64,000 nt of DNA, from assembly GCF_003626575.1 (NCBI RefSeq), contig NZ_RBDY01000012.1, positions 62,001 to 126,000 of the forward strand, read 5' to 3'. The first letter of the stretch is position 1. Every line of letters begins with the position of its first letter. Positions 36,768 through 45,835 of this stretch are shown here, piece after piece. The translations under genes were made by a program, and so were the position numbers. The notes under the pieces are model-generated. The model saw only the letters and a program-made list of their open reading frames with translations, was not told the origin of the DNA and did no database searches. The stretch is from Streptomyces radicis. Lineage in GTDB: Bacteria > Actinomycetota > Actinomycetes > Streptomycetales > Streptomycetaceae.

Positions 36768-38171
36768 ATGGACGGTAGCGAACGTGTGGACACCAGGGCG
36801 GACATGAGCGCGGACGCCGACGCGGGCATCGGCGGCGAGGCGTGGACCGGGCCGCGGATGACGGTGCCCTCGACCGCGCTCTTCACGGACCAGTACGAGC
36901 TGACCATGCTCCAGGCGGCGCTGCGCTCGGGGACGGCACACCGCAGATCGGTGTTCGAGGTCTTCACCCGGCGGCTGCCCGAGGGCCGCAGATACGGCGT
37001 CGTGGCGGGCACGGGCCGGGTACTCGACGCGGTGGAGAACTTCAGGTTCGAGCCCGCGATCCTCGACTTCCTGCGCGAGGGGGGGATCGTGGACGCCCCG
37101 ACGCTCGACTGGCTCGCCGACTACCGCTTCACCGGCGACATCAGGGGCTACCCCGAGGGCGAGGTCTACTTCCCCGGCTCCCCTGTGCTCGCGGTCGAGG
37201 GCAGCTTCGCCGAGTGCGTGCTGCTCGAGACGGTGGTCCTGTCGATCCTCAACCACGACTCGGCGGTCGCCGCGGCCGCCTCCCGCATGGCGGTGGCCGC
37301 CGCGGGCCGCCCGCTCATGGAGATGGGCGCCCGCCGCACCCACGAGCTGGGCGCGGTCGCCGCGTCGCGTGCGGCGTTCGTCGGTGGCTTCTCCTCCACG
37401 TCGGTGCTCGCGGCCGGGTTCAGGTACGGCATCCCCACCGTGGGCACGAGCGCGCACGCCTTCACGCTGCTGCACGACTCCGAGCGTGAGGCGTTCACCG
37501 CGCAGGTCGAGTCGCTCGGCGCGGGAACGACCCTGCTGGTCGACACCTACGACGTCGAGGAGGCCGTGCGCGTCGCGGTCGAGGTCGCGGGGCCAGGGCT
37601 CGGCGCGGTCCGCATCGACTCGGGCGACCTGCTGGTCGCCGCCCACCGGGTGCGCGGGCAGCTGGACGACCTGGGCGCGCGCGACGCGCGGATCGTGGTC
37701 ACCAGCGACCTCGACGAGTACGCCATCGCGTCGCTCGCCGCCGCCCCGGTGGACGCCTACGGCGTGGGCACCCAGCTGGTCACCGGCAGCGGGCACCCGA
37801 CGGCCTCGATGGTCTACAAGCTGGTGGCGCGCGCCGCGGGCGACGAGCCCGACGCGCCGCTGATCCCGGTGGCCAAGAGGTCCACGGGCGGCAAGCTGTC
37901 GATCGGCGGCGCCAAGTGGGCCGCCCGCGCCGTGGACGCGCACGGCGTCGCGGACGCGGAGGTCGTCGGCACCGGGCCCGTTCCCGACGAGCTGGCCGAC
38001 CGGCTGCTCCAGGTCGAGCTGATGCGCGGCGGCAAGGCCGTGGCCAGGGAGCCGCTCGAGGCCGCGCGCGACCGGCACGTGGCGGCGCGCGAGGCGCTGC
38101 CGCTCTCGGCGTCCCAGCTGTCGAAGGGCGAGCCGGTCCTGCCGACGCGCTACACGGACGCCCCAGCCTGA
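36768..38171 (+). CDS. pncB: Nicotinate phosphoribosyltransferase
   Basis: Converts nicotinate and PRPP to nicotinate mononucleotide in NAD salvage. The 467-residue product (from ATG 36768) has the family core STALFTDQYELTMLQAAL, the phosphorylatable/catalytic His region MEMGARRTHE, and RIDSGDLLVAA and GVGTQLVTGSGHP (PRPP and product binding). The N-terminus is uncertain: ATG 36804 with AGGGCGG upstream or ATG 36858 adjacent to the conserved core are alternatives. pncA follows 47 bases downstream, completing nicotinamide salvage. Confidence 0.93.
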   Translation: MDGSERVDTRADMSADADAGIGGEAWTGPRMTVPSTALFTDQYELTMLQAALRSGTAHRRSVFEVFTRRLPEGRRYGVVAGTGRVLDAVENFRFEPAILDFLREGGIVDAPTLDWLADYRFTGDIRGYPEGEVYFPGSPVLAVEGSFAECVLLETVVLSILNHDSAVAAAASRMAVAAAGRPLMEMGARRTHELGAVAASRAAFVGGFSSTSVLAAGFRYGIPTVGTSAHAFTLLHDSEREAFTAQVESLGAGTTLLVDTYDVEEAVRVAVEVAGPGLGAVRIDSGDLLVAAHRVRGQLDDLGARDARIVVTSDLDEYAIASLAAAPVDAYGVGTQLVTGSGHPTASMVYKLVARAAGDEPDAPLIPVAKRSTGGKLSIGGAKWAARAVDAHGVADAEVVGTGPVPDELADRLLQVELMRGGKAVAREPLEAARDRHVAAREALPLSASQLSKGEPVLPTRYTDAPA

Positions 38172-38218
38172 CTACTGTCGATCGCAAAGGGCCGTGGCCC
38201 GTTGAGAAAGGTGACCTC

Positions 38219-38806
38219 ATGCACCGTGCGCTGATCGTCGTCGACGTGCAGAACGACTTCTGCGAGGGAGGCAGCCTGGCCGTCGCGGGGGGCGCGGATG
38301 TCGCCGCCGCCATCACGGATGTGATCGGCGCGGCCACGCCCGTGTACCGACATGTGGTGGCCACGCGCGATCACCACATCGCACCGGGTGATCACTTCTC
38401 GGCACATCCCGACTTCCTCCACTCATGGCCGCCGCACTGCGTCGCGGGCACGGAGGGCGTCGGCTTCCACCCGAGCTTCGCCCCGGCCGTCACCTCGGGC
38501 GCCGTGGACGCGTGCTTCGACAAGGGCGCCTACGCGGCCGCCTACAGCGGCTTCGAGGGCGTCGACGAGTCGGGGACGCCCCTGGGCGACTGGCTGCGGG
38601 CCCGCGAGGTGACCGCGGTGGACGTGGTCGGGATCGCGACGGACTTCTGTGTGAAGGCCACCGCCCTCGACGCGGCCCGCGCGGGCTTCGACACGCGCGT
38701 CCTGCTGAGTCTGACGGCGGGCGTGGCCCGCCCGACGGTGGACACCGCGCTCGAGCAGCTGCGGCAGGCGGACATCACCCTGACCGGCACCCCGGCCGTC
38801 GCCTGA
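38219..38806 (+). CDS. pncA: Nicotinamidase
   Basis: Isochorismatase-fold amidase, 195 residues, that hydrolyses nicotinamide to nicotinate for PncB and would activate pyrazinamide. The catalytic triad is Asp9 (VVDVQNDF), Lys102 (FDKGAY) and Cys144 (ATDFCVKATA). The metal site is formed around ATRDHH (51-53) and the following HF/H residues. ATG 38219 has a GGTGA ribosome-binding site. It forms an operon with pncB. Confidence 0.93.
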   Translation: MHRALIVVDVQNDFCEGGSLAVAGGADVAAAITDVIGAATPVYRHVVATRDHHIAPGDHFSAHPDFLHSWPPHCVAGTEGVGFHPSFAPAVTSGAVDACFDKGAYAAAYSGFEGVDESGTPLGDWLRAREVTAVDVVGIATDFCVKATALDAARAGFDTRVLLSLTAGVARPTVDTALEQLRQADITLTGTPAVA

Positions 38807-38823
38807 GCCCCGCCCGCCCGCGG

Positions 38824-38860
38824 GGGCTCGGCGGGCCCCCGGCGGGCCCCCGGCGAGCCC
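38824..38860. terminator. Possible convergent terminator after pncA
   Basis: Outer arms GGGCTCG (38824-38830) and CGAGCCC (38854-38860) enclose further GGGCCCCC repeats. It fills the short gap between pncA and a convergent gene. The fold is imperfect. Confidence 0.4.
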
Positions 38861-39172
38861 TCAGGAGACCCGGCCGCGCAGCAGATGGGTCATCGGGTGC
38901 CAGCTCTCGGTCGGGATCGCGGGCGTGGGGCGCCACACCACGCCCTCGGGGTGGTGCAGCACGGCCGAGACCTCGTCGGGCGTGGGCGGGGCGCCGTTGC
39001 CCCTGAGGTAGAACGGACGCAGCCCGAGGTTCCGCAGGCGGGTCAGCGCGCGCTGCCGCGTCGCGGCGTGGACCAGCACCCGGACGGCCGACGAAGGCGC
39101 CCCGGGGCGGGGCAGCGCGAGCGCCACGACGACGCTCCCGTCCGGCAGCTGGACAAAGCCTCCGTCGGCCAT
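38861..39172 (-). CDS. Conserved hypothetical protein
   Basis: A 103-residue basic soluble protein beginning MADGGFVQLPDGSVVVALALPRPG and ending WHPMTHLLRGR. A two-stranded N-terminus is followed by a helix rich in Arg (HAATRQRALTRLRNLGL) and a Pro-rich half. No membrane segment, signal or catalytic motif is seen. Codon bias is normal and ATG 39172 follows GGGTGACCC, so it is a real gene. Family not recognised. Confidence 0.7.
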   Translation of the reverse strand: MADGGFVQLPDGSVVVALALPRPGAPSSAVRVLVHAATRQRALTRLRNLGLRPFYLRGNGAPPTPDEVSAVLHHPEGVVWRPTPAIPTESWHPMTHLLRGRVS

Positions 39173-39233
39173 GGGTCACCCTCTCCTCGGCTCGCTCCGT
39201 GCGCGAAAGCTGACCAGGCCATCCTTACGCGAA

Positions 39234-39263
39234 CGGCCGCCGCCCGTCGAGGGGCGGCGGCCG
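39234..39263. terminator. Terminator of the M6 protease gene
   Basis: 12-bp arms CGGCCGCCGCCC (39234-39245) and GGGCGGCGGCCG (39252-39263) with a six-base loop lie about 40 bases 3' of the protease stop on the minus strand. Confidence 0.75.
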
Positions 39264-39304
39264 ATCACTGCGTTGACCTGCGCTTTCCTAACGCGGGGCG
39301 GGGA

Positions 39305-41668
39305 TCACCGCTGGCTCGCGCCCACCCGGACCCGCAGGGGCTCGGACGCGTCGCCCGGCTGCCTGATGATCGTGATCCTGGTGTTGGTGTCCGGGACCTG
39401 AACACTGTTCCCGGGGTTCGCCTCGTCCCAGTACGTGCCCGTGCGGTCGTCGAAGAACGACGCGCCGCGCTGCGAAGGCAGCGTCGTCGGCTCGCCGTTC
39501 AGGTGCACGGTCAGCTCCTGGGTGCGCGCCCGGCTGAAGGTCGCGTCCCGCGTCTGGAGGCGGTTGCGCATGACCGTGCCGTCCGCCCAGTACTCGGCCG
39601 ACGCGTGGGCGTCGACCGGCAGGATCAGGCCCTCGCCCGGGTGCTGGCTGGTGTTGTTGTTCAGCTGTGAGGTGTCCCACAGCCACACCAGGAGGCCGTT
39701 CTGGTACGGGAAGTGCTCGACCCAGTCGGGACGCTCCGTGAGGTCGCCGAAGTTGTACGGGCCGGTCTCCAGCGTCTCGTCGTACCCGACGTACTGCCGG
39801 TTCTCCACCACGTAGTACTGCGCGTAGTCGTCCGTCACCGAGGCGCCCACGACGGAGAAGCCGTCGGTGGTCCAGTCGCCCTCGCCCTCCTCGGCGCCGT
39901 CGGAGAACACCGGCTCGCCGTCGGCGGTGACCGTGATCGCGTCGGCCGTGAAGCCGGTCAGCGCGAGCGAGCCGTCCGTCTGGTAGCGGAACCGCAGGTC
40001 GACGGGGGCGCCCGCGTACGCGTCGAGCGGGAACGACAGGGCCACGTCGCCGCCCGACTCACCGGTCAGCGTGGGCCGGTCGGCGCCGTCGCGCGGCAGG
40101 GCCTCGCCGTCCGCCGTGCCGTCGATGGCCGTCCAGGTCTCCCCGCCGTCCGCCGACGCCTCGACGTAGAGGTAGTCGTAGTCCTCCTCGATCGACCACC
40201 AGCCCGTGAGGTCGAGCGACGCCTCCGACGCGCCGGTCAGGTCGACCGTGCGGGCCAGGGTGTTGCTCAGGTCGTCGCCCGAGCCGCTCCACCACTGGGC
40301 CTCGCCCTCGGCGGGCGGGTGGATGTCGGTGGTGACGGTCTTCTCGGGCAGCTCGACGATCAGCGCCTGGGCCTCGTCGCGTTCCTCGCCCTCGGGGTAG
40401 GTGAGGGCGGAGGGGCCGAGGTCGTGCTGGGAACGCGTGGCCGCCTGCGCGGTCTCGTAATCCAGCCAGCCCAGTTGCAGCTTCTCCCAGGGGCCCATGT
40501 CGTTGGGCAGGCCGCCGATCGAGCCGTCGCCGCGGCCGAGCCACGAGCCGGACGACATCGCCGACCAGAAGCCGGTGCCGTTCTCGCCGCCCTGCGTGTC
40601 GTACAGGTCGGGCAGGCCGAGGTCGTGGGCGAACTCGTGGGCGAACACGCCGACTCCGCCGTTCTCCGGCTGGATCGTGTAGTCGCCCACCCACAGGCCC
40701 GTGTCGGCGATCTGGGTGCCGCCCGCCGGGTTGAACTCGGGGCCCGTGCTGCCCACCCGGTCCGCGAACGCGTACCAGCGGTGCGCCCAGATCGCGTCCT
40801 CGCCCTGCGCGCCGCCGCCGGCCGACTCGTCCTCGCCGGCGTGGACTATCTGGAAGTGGTCCAGGTAGCCGTCGGGCTCGTTGAAGTCGCCGTCGCCGTC
40901 GTAGTCGTAACGGTCCTGCGTGTCGTACCGCGCCAGCCGCTCGCGCAGCTCCTCGGGCGTGGCCCCGGCGGCGAGCTGCTGCTCGTACCAGGCGTTGACG
41001 CCGTCGGTGACGATCTCCCAGACGGACTCGCAGACGTTGGAGCCACAGGCGTTGTTGCCGTACCTGGCCTCGTTGTAGTCCACGAGCACCCAGTCGGTGA
41101 CCTCGCCGTCGACGGTGTAACGCCCCGACGACTGGCTCTCGAAGTACTGCTTGACGGAGGGGACCTCGGGGTCCTCCGAGTAGTAGATGTCCTCGTAGTA
41201 CTGCCGGTCGAAGTCCTCCTGCCAGATGGTGGTGTTGTCATCGGAACGGTCGGGCTCGGCGATCTCGTTGACCCGGGGGCCCGGGTCGCCGCCGAAGTCC
41301 GGGTGGGTCTCGTCGCCGAACTCGACCAGCACGGTGAAGATCTGGTCCGTGCCCGTGGTGGCCACCTCGACGAACTCGCCGTCGCTCAGCTCCACGACCT
41401 CGGAGTCGGCCCGCGTGCGGGCGCTCGCCGTGCCGCTGAGCAACTCCTGCTGCGCCTGCTGCTTCTGCGCCTCACGCTTCTCGGCCAGCGGGTTCTCGAG
41501 GTGCGGCCCGGCCGCGAACGCCCTGGCGTCGCGCGGCCCTTCGACCGACTCGGCCGGGGGCTGGGCCGAGGCCGTGCCCACCGGAATGAGCACCGCCGCC
41601 CCCAGGGCGACGACTGCCGTCGCGGCGGCGGTGGTGGCCGATCTCCTCGATCGTTTACCTGTATTCAC
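39305..41668 (-). CDS. Secreted M6-family metalloprotease (immune inhibitor A type)
   Basis: Extracellular zinc protease, 787 residues. A signal peptide (about 7-37, SRRSATTAAATAVVALGAAVLIPVGTASA-like, cut after ASA) precedes a propeptide with AEKREAQKQQAQQELL. The catalytic domain has H344EFAH348DLGLPDLYD. The C-terminal half holds beta-rich modules with DYDYLYVEAS and jelly-roll-like VDLRFRYQTDGS. GTG 41668 is preferred for its short basic signal N-terminus; upstream frames to 41896 lack signal character. It ends at a strong hairpin. Likely a nutrient protease or developmentally used secreted enzyme. Confidence 0.92.
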   Translation of the reverse strand: MNTGKRSRRSATTAAATAVVALGAAVLIPVGTASAQPPAESVEGPRDARAFAAGPHLENPLAEKREAQKQQAQQELLSGTASARTRADSEVVELSDGEFVEVATTGTDQIFTVLVEFGDETHPDFGGDPGPRVNEIAEPDRSDDNTTIWQEDFDRQYYEDIYYSEDPEVPSVKQYFESQSSGRYTVDGEVTDWVLVDYNEARYGNNACGSNVCESVWEIVTDGVNAWYEQQLAAGATPEELRERLARYDTQDRYDYDGDGDFNEPDGYLDHFQIVHAGEDESAGGGAQGEDAIWAHRWYAFADRVGSTGPEFNPAGGTQIADTGLWVGDYTIQPENGGVGVFAHEFAHDLGLPDLYDTQGGENGTGFWSAMSSGSWLGRGDGSIGGLPNDMGPWEKLQLGWLDYETAQAATRSQHDLGPSALTYPEGEERDEAQALIVELPEKTVTTDIHPPAEGEAQWWSGSGDDLSNTLARTVDLTGASEASLDLTGWWSIEEDYDYLYVEASADGGETWTAIDGTADGEALPRDGADRPTLTGESGGDVALSFPLDAYAGAPVDLRFRYQTDGSLALTGFTADAITVTADGEPVFSDGAEEGEGDWTTDGFSVVGASVTDDYAQYYVVENRQYVGYDETLETGPYNFGDLTERPDWVEHFPYQNGLLVWLWDTSQLNNNTSQHPGEGLILPVDAHASAEYWADGTVMRNRLQTRDATFSRARTQELTVHLNGEPTTLPSQRGASFFDDRTGTYWDEANPGNSVQVPDTNTRITIIRQPGDASEPLRVRVGASQR

Positions 41669-41919
41669 GTGTTGCCTGTCCTCCCCTGCGCACGCAGTGA
41701 TGTGACGGGACGCATTTGACATGAGTAGAACAGAAAAAGACAGACCTTGTCTCAACACCCCGGTACGGATAGCGTCTTGTCCGCTCTGCCGGGCGATGAT
41801 TCCGTGCGCCCCCTGTGCTCCCGTCCGCCGGTCGAGGCCAGGCTTACGCTCTCGCGCTCCCGGGCATTCACGGCCCGTAGAACCGTTCGAGAGCACCCCT
41901 TCCGAGGACGGACACCGAC

Positions 41920-42183
41920 ATGCCGCACCCGACCCCCGTGCAGATCGCCTACGGTTCGGCCACGGTCATCTCCATCACCCTTGTCTCGCTGTTCGTGGTC
42001 GATGAGCCCTCGGTCCCCGCGACCGCGGCGATCGCCGTGGTGGCGCTGCTGATCGGGGCGTTCACCGCGCTCGCCCCGTGGCGCAGGCCCGCGGCGCGGC
42101 GCCCCGCCGTCGCGGTCACCGCGAGCGCCACGCGGGCCGAGCCGGCCCCCGCGGCGGCCCCGCGCCCGAGCGTGCGGGCCTGA
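41920..42183 (+). CDS. Small two-helix membrane protein
   Basis: An 87-residue protein with two hydrophobic helices (about 8-27 and 33-52) separated by DEPSVPAT, then a basic Ala/Pro/Arg-rich cytoplasmic tail. ATG 41920 follows GAGGACGG by nine bases. It lies alone between the M6 protease and RDD genes. No family recognised. Confidence 0.65.
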   Translation: MPHPTPVQIAYGSATVISITLVSLFVVDEPSVPATAAIAVVALLIGAFTALAPWRRPAARRPAVAVTASATRAEPAPAAAPRPSVRA

Positions 42184-42194
42184 CCGGGCACGCG

Positions 42195-42800
42195 TCAGGC
42201 GGCGGAGACGACCACGGTCCCCGCCGCCTTGTCGTGGAGGCACTGCCGGTAGGGGCGATCCCATGTGCAGGTGAGCACGTTGACCAGCCAGAAGATGAAG
42301 CCGATGCACGGCAGCAGCTGCGGCAGGGAGTAGACCGCCGCGCGGTACCAGGCCGGATTCCCGTGCGGCACCGCGCCGTTGTCCAGCATGGCGACACGGA
42401 TGCGCATCAGCATCTTGCCCACGGTCTGGCCGCGGGCGCTCAGCATGAGGCCCTCGTAGAGGAAGTAGACCAGCAGCACGATGGCCTGCTGGCCGTAGGC
42501 GGCGCCGCCGTCGTCGTTGCCGTTGTAGGCGCCCATCAGGGGCCAGAGGGCGAACGTCACCGGGATGCCGACGATCAGCGCGTCGATGATGCGGGCGAGC
42601 AGGCGGCGGCCGAGGGAGGCCAACGACGGCATCCCGGCCAGCGGATCCTTCGCGCCCGCGGGGCCGCCGAAGGGGCTCTCGCCGAAGGCGCCGCCCAGGT
42701 CGGTGTTCCCCGCGCGGGGCGCCTTCGGCAGGCCCTGCTCCTCGGGAGGGGCGGGGCCCGGCTCGTCGCCGGGCCCTGGCCGCGGCTGATCGTTGCTCAT
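42195..42800 (-). CDS. RDD-family membrane protein
   Basis: A 201-residue protein. A Pro/Gly-rich cytoplasmic N-terminus (about 1-60) precedes an RDD domain beginning LGRRLLARIIDALIVGIPVTF (the conserved Arg and Asp), with GLMLSARGQTVGKMLMRIRV in the middle and a final membrane segment. The end reads WDRPYRQCLHDKAAGTVVV, the standard RDD terminus. RDD proteins are linked to ion or osmotic homeostasis. A second RDD gene lies 89 bases upstream in the same direction. Confidence 0.87.
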   Translation of the reverse strand: MSNDQPRPGPGDEPGPAPPEEQGLPKAPRAGNTDLGGAFGESPFGGPAGAKDPLAGMPSLASLGRRLLARIIDALIVGIPVTFALWPLMGAYNGNDDGGAAYGQQAIVLLVYFLYEGLMLSARGQTVGKMLMRIRVAMLDNGAVPHGNPAWYRAAVYSLPQLLPCIGFIFWLVNVLTCTWDRPYRQCLHDKAAGTVVVSAA

Positions 42801-42889
42801 GATCGCCAGTCAAGCCCGCCGGGGCGCACCCCGCATCCCGGCGGCGACGATCGGGGGGCGCGTACCGCCGACCGGGTCGGCGGGGGCGC

Positions 42890-44521
42890 TCAGCTCGACC
42901 GCGGCTGCTGGCCCTCGGCCCTGAACTCACCCACGAACGTCTGTGCGGCCTTGTCGTGCCACGCCTGGCGCCACGGCCTGTCCCTCGCGCCCATGATGAG
43001 GCTGACGATCCCGACGACGAACACCGCGAGGACGTTGTACAGCAGCCAGCGCAGCAGCGCAGCGCCGAACCCCGGCTTCTCCTGGCTGCCGACGTCGAGC
43101 ACGCGGAGCTTGACGATCGCCTTGCCGAGCGTGGTGCCCCACAGCGCGACCGGCAGCGCCTCGAGCAGGAGGCTCACGCCGAGGAACACCCCGAGCACCA
43201 GGGCGAGATAGCCGCCCGTCGTGCCGTCGATCAGCCAGATCGTCTCGGTGACCCCGGCCCGCTCGGCCGCGTCCACCTGGTCCTGGATGTGGTCCCTGGC
43301 GTCGCCCACCAGCGGGGCGGCGATCACCGCGGCGGCGGCGCCCGGCAGGAGCGAGTCCACGACGCGGGCCACGAGCCGCTTGCCGAGCTTCGCCGGATAC
43401 GCCTGCCGCGTGTCGAAGCGGCGCACCATCGTCAGGGCGTCGCCCTGGTGCGACTGGAGGAACGGCGACTGCTGCGGGGCGGGCTGGCCGCCCTGCTGCG
43501 GATAGCCGTAGCCGCCGCCCGAAGGCCCCGGCTGCTGGCCGCCCTGCTGCTGGGGGTAGCCGTAGCCACCAGCCGCGGGGCCCTGCTGCGGCGGATATCC
43601 ATAGCCGGGCGCGGGCTGCGGCTGGGCCGCCTGAGGCTGCGGCTGCTGCGGCGGCGCGGCCTGTTGGGGCGCGGCCTGCGGGAGCGCGGCCTGCGGCGGC
43701 GCGGCCGCCTGCTGCGGGGGCGCCGACTGCTGGGGCGGGACGGGCGGTTGACCGATGGCGGGCGGCAGCGGCTGCGCCTGCTGGGGCGGCGCCGACTGCC
43801 CGCCCTGCGCCGCGGGCGGCGCCTGCGGCGAGCCCCCGGGCGGGGACTGCTGCGCGAGGTCGCGCACCTGACGCTCCCACGACCCGCCCGCGGCGATGTC
43901 CGCGCGGCGCAGCGTGGTCGTCTGCTCCTTGGGGTCCTCGGCGGGCGGCTCCGGCCGCCGCGCCGGGGTCTCCGAGCCCTCGGACGGGGTCCTGCGGAAC
44001 TGCCCGCGGGGATCGACGCCGCGGCCCGCGGCCACCACGGGCGACGTGCTGACGTCCTCGTCGGAGCCCCAGGTCACCCGCTGCTCGCCGCGCCCGCCCT
44101 GCTGCGGGCCCGCGTCACCGCCCCAGGGGCCGCCCTGCCGCTGCCCCGATGGCTCGACCTCGCCGCGCCGCCGCGGCTCGGGCAGCGCGCTGCCCGCCGA
44201 CGGCGGCGGATCGTCCGCGGCCTGGGAAGGGCCCGACGCCCCTCCCGAGGGCGAGGACGAGGACGACGCGGGCGCCGACGGCGGGTCCTCGTCGAAGAAG
44301 AACGGCTGCGTCTCGCCCTCGCGCGCCGCCGGAACGGGCCTGCCCGTCGCGGCGGGTGGCGCGGGCGCCGCCCCTCCGGACGGGGGCGAGGGCACGGGCT
44401 CGCCCTCCCGCGGCTCGGGCCGGCTGCTGCCGGGCACCCAGGAGGTGCCGTTCCAGTACCGGATGTAGCCGGGAATGGACGGGTCCGGGTACCAGTTGGG
44501 CCCTGCGGGTGGGGAGCTCAT
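42890..44521 (-). CDS. DUF2510-RDD protein with long Gln/Pro-rich linker
   Basis: A 543-residue membrane protein. The N-terminus is a DUF2510 tryptophan-rich module (NWYPDPSIPGYIRYWNGTSWVPGS, residues 9-32). An approximately 330-residue low-complexity region follows, first acidic/Ser-rich, then Gln/Pro/Ala-rich with YGYPQQ-type repeats. An RDD domain (LGKRLVARVVDSLLPG to WRQAWHDKAAQTFV) with about three membrane segments ends it. The disordered linker is unusually long and may mediate protein interactions or phase separation on the cytoplasmic side. Tandem with the shorter RDD gene. Confidence 0.88.
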   Translation of the reverse strand: MSSPPAGPNWYPDPSIPGYIRYWNGTSWVPGSSRPEPREGEPVPSPPSGGAAPAPPAATGRPVPAAREGETQPFFFDEDPPSAPASSSSSPSGGASGPSQAADDPPPSAGSALPEPRRRGEVEPSGQRQGGPWGGDAGPQQGGRGEQRVTWGSDEDVSTSPVVAAGRGVDPRGQFRRTPSEGSETPARRPEPPAEDPKEQTTTLRRADIAAGGSWERQVRDLAQQSPPGGSPQAPPAAQGGQSAPPQQAQPLPPAIGQPPVPPQQSAPPQQAAAPPQAALPQAAPQQAAPPQQPQPQAAQPQPAPGYGYPPQQGPAAGGYGYPQQQGGQQPGPSGGGYGYPQQGGQPAPQQSPFLQSHQGDALTMVRRFDTRQAYPAKLGKRLVARVVDSLLPGAAAAVIAAPLVGDARDHIQDQVDAAERAGVTETIWLIDGTTGGYLALVLGVFLGVSLLLEALPVALWGTTLGKAIVKLRVLDVGSQEKPGFGAALLRWLLYNVLAVFVVGIVSLIMGARDRPWRQAWHDKAAQTFVGEFRAEGQQPRSS

Positions 44522-44626
44522 GGGGGCCGAATCTCCTCGTCCGTGCAGTCCTTCGAGTCTCTTGCCGGGTAAGCATGGTACGTCGCCGCGCGGGCGGCGC
44601 CGGTCCTGCGTTCCCTGTGAGGGACC

Positions 44627-45193
44627 TTAGCCAACTCCCGGTCCGTCGTGAGACTCCAGGGGCGTCCTCCCGGTTCCCCAGGGGGTCAGATCCAGGCGCC
44701 AGTCGTGGCAGCGCAGCGGGCGACCCCTGGGGTACTCCATGTCGCACACGCCGAGCAGCGTGAAGCCCGCCTTGCGGCAGATCGCGTTGGACGCGGGATT
44801 CTCCACGGACGGGAACGCGTGTATGAAGCGGTGGGTCCCCTCCTCGGCGGCCACGGCCGCCACGGCGAGCGCCGCCGCCGTCGCCAGGCCGCGCCCCTGG
44901 AACTCGGGCAACGTGCTCCACCCCGTCTCCCACGCGGCGCCGCCGCGCCACTCCCGCTCCCAGAACCCGATGGTGCCCACCGAGCCGCCGCCCTCGGCGT
45001 CCTCCACGATGAACATCCGCCCCGGGCCCGTGCCGCCGAGGCCCAGATACCGCAGATGCCGGTCCTGGAGCTTCTCCTCGGACTCCGGGCCCCCGAGGTG
45101 GATCATCATCTCCGGGGCGTTCGCCCGCCGGAGCAGGTCGAGACCGCCCTCGTGCCAGGGCACGAGCCGCACACGCGCCGCTCCTCCGTCCAT
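44627..45193 (-). CDS. GNAT-family N-acetyltransferase
   Basis: A 188-residue acetyltransferase of the GCN5 superfamily with FIVEDAEGGGSVGTIGFWE (strand pair), the acetyl-CoA loop STLPEFQGRGLATAAALA, and VENPASNAICRKAGFTLLGV at the end. The ATG at 45193 begins the domain; upstream frame to 45361 runs into a non-coding repeat-containing segment. Substrate unknown. It is divergent from the SsgA-like gene across a 188-base gap. Confidence 0.85.
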   Translation of the reverse strand: MDGGAARVRLVPWHEGGLDLLRRANAPEMMIHLGGPESEEKLQDRHLRYLGLGGTGPGRMFIVEDAEGGGSVGTIGFWEREWRGGAAWETGWSTLPEFQGRGLATAAALAVAAVAAEEGTHRFIHAFPSVENPASNAICRKAGFTLLGVCDMEYPRGRPLRCHDWRLDLTPWGTGRTPLESHDGPGVG

Positions 45194-45381
45194 GCCACCG
45201 ACGCTACGCGGCCCCACTGACAACGGCCCTCCGAGAAGGCGCCCCACCGGGAAAGCGGCCTTCGGAGCTGCCCCTCGGAGCTGCCCTTCGAAAAAGTCGC
45301 CGAAGTCGTGTAAGGAATGGCGCCCCTCCCCCTCTCCCCCTTCGGCACGACAGAACGGCACGACAGGAGAGGTCGCATCGC

Positions 45382-45819
45382 ATGCACACCACGATCGAGC
45401 GGGAACTCGCCCTGAAGCTGGTGCTCTCGGGTGACCGCAGCGTCCCGGTACCCGCGCGGCTGCGCTACCGCGCGTCCGACCCCTACGCGGTGCACATGAG
45501 CTTCCACATCAACTCCGACACCCCGGTGGACTGGGCCTTCTCCCGCGAGCTGCTGGTCGAGGGCCTGGTCAGGCCATCGGGACAGGGCGACGTACGGCTC
45601 TGGCCCGTGATCCAGGACGAGGGCCCCGTGCTGTGCCTCGCGCTGCACTCCCCCGACGGCGACGCGCTGCTGCACGCCCCCGCCCCCACGGTGGCCGCCT
45701 GGCTCCAACGCACGCTGCGGCTCGTCCCGTTCGGCACCGAGAGCGTCCGGCTGATCGTCGGCGACACCCTGTGCGCGCTGCTCGGCGCCCCCGACGGCTC
45801 GGACGAGGCCGCGGCCTAG
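45382..45819 (+). CDS. SsgA-like protein (SALP), sporulation/cell-division regulator
   Basis: A 145-residue member of the SsgA/SsgB family, restricted to morphologically complex actinomycetes, where members control septum siting and cell-wall remodelling. Family marks are PVPARLRYRASDPYAVHMSFHI, WAFSRELLVEGL, GDVRLWP and FLxRT-like WLQRTLRLVPFGTE. It is not SsgA or SsgB by sequence. Position near an Lrp gene and hppD agrees with the SsgG paralogue of S. coelicolor, which helps localise septa; this is inferred from remembered gene order. ATG 45382 follows AGGAGAGG. Confidence 0.9.
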   Translation: MHTTIERELALKLVLSGDRSVPVPARLRYRASDPYAVHMSFHINSDTPVDWAFSRELLVEGLVRPSGQGDVRLWPVIQDEGPVLCLALHSPDGDALLHAPAPTVAAWLQRTLRLVPFGTESVRLIVGDTLCALLGAPDGSDEAAA

Positions 45820-45820
45820 C

Positions 45821-45835
45821 TAGGGCCTGGCCCTA
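45821..45835. terminator. Short convergent dyad between the SsgA-like and Lrp genes
   Basis: TAGGGCC and GGCCCTA arms around a single T overlap the Lrp stop codon. It could help separate the convergent transcripts but is short. Confidence 0.35.
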
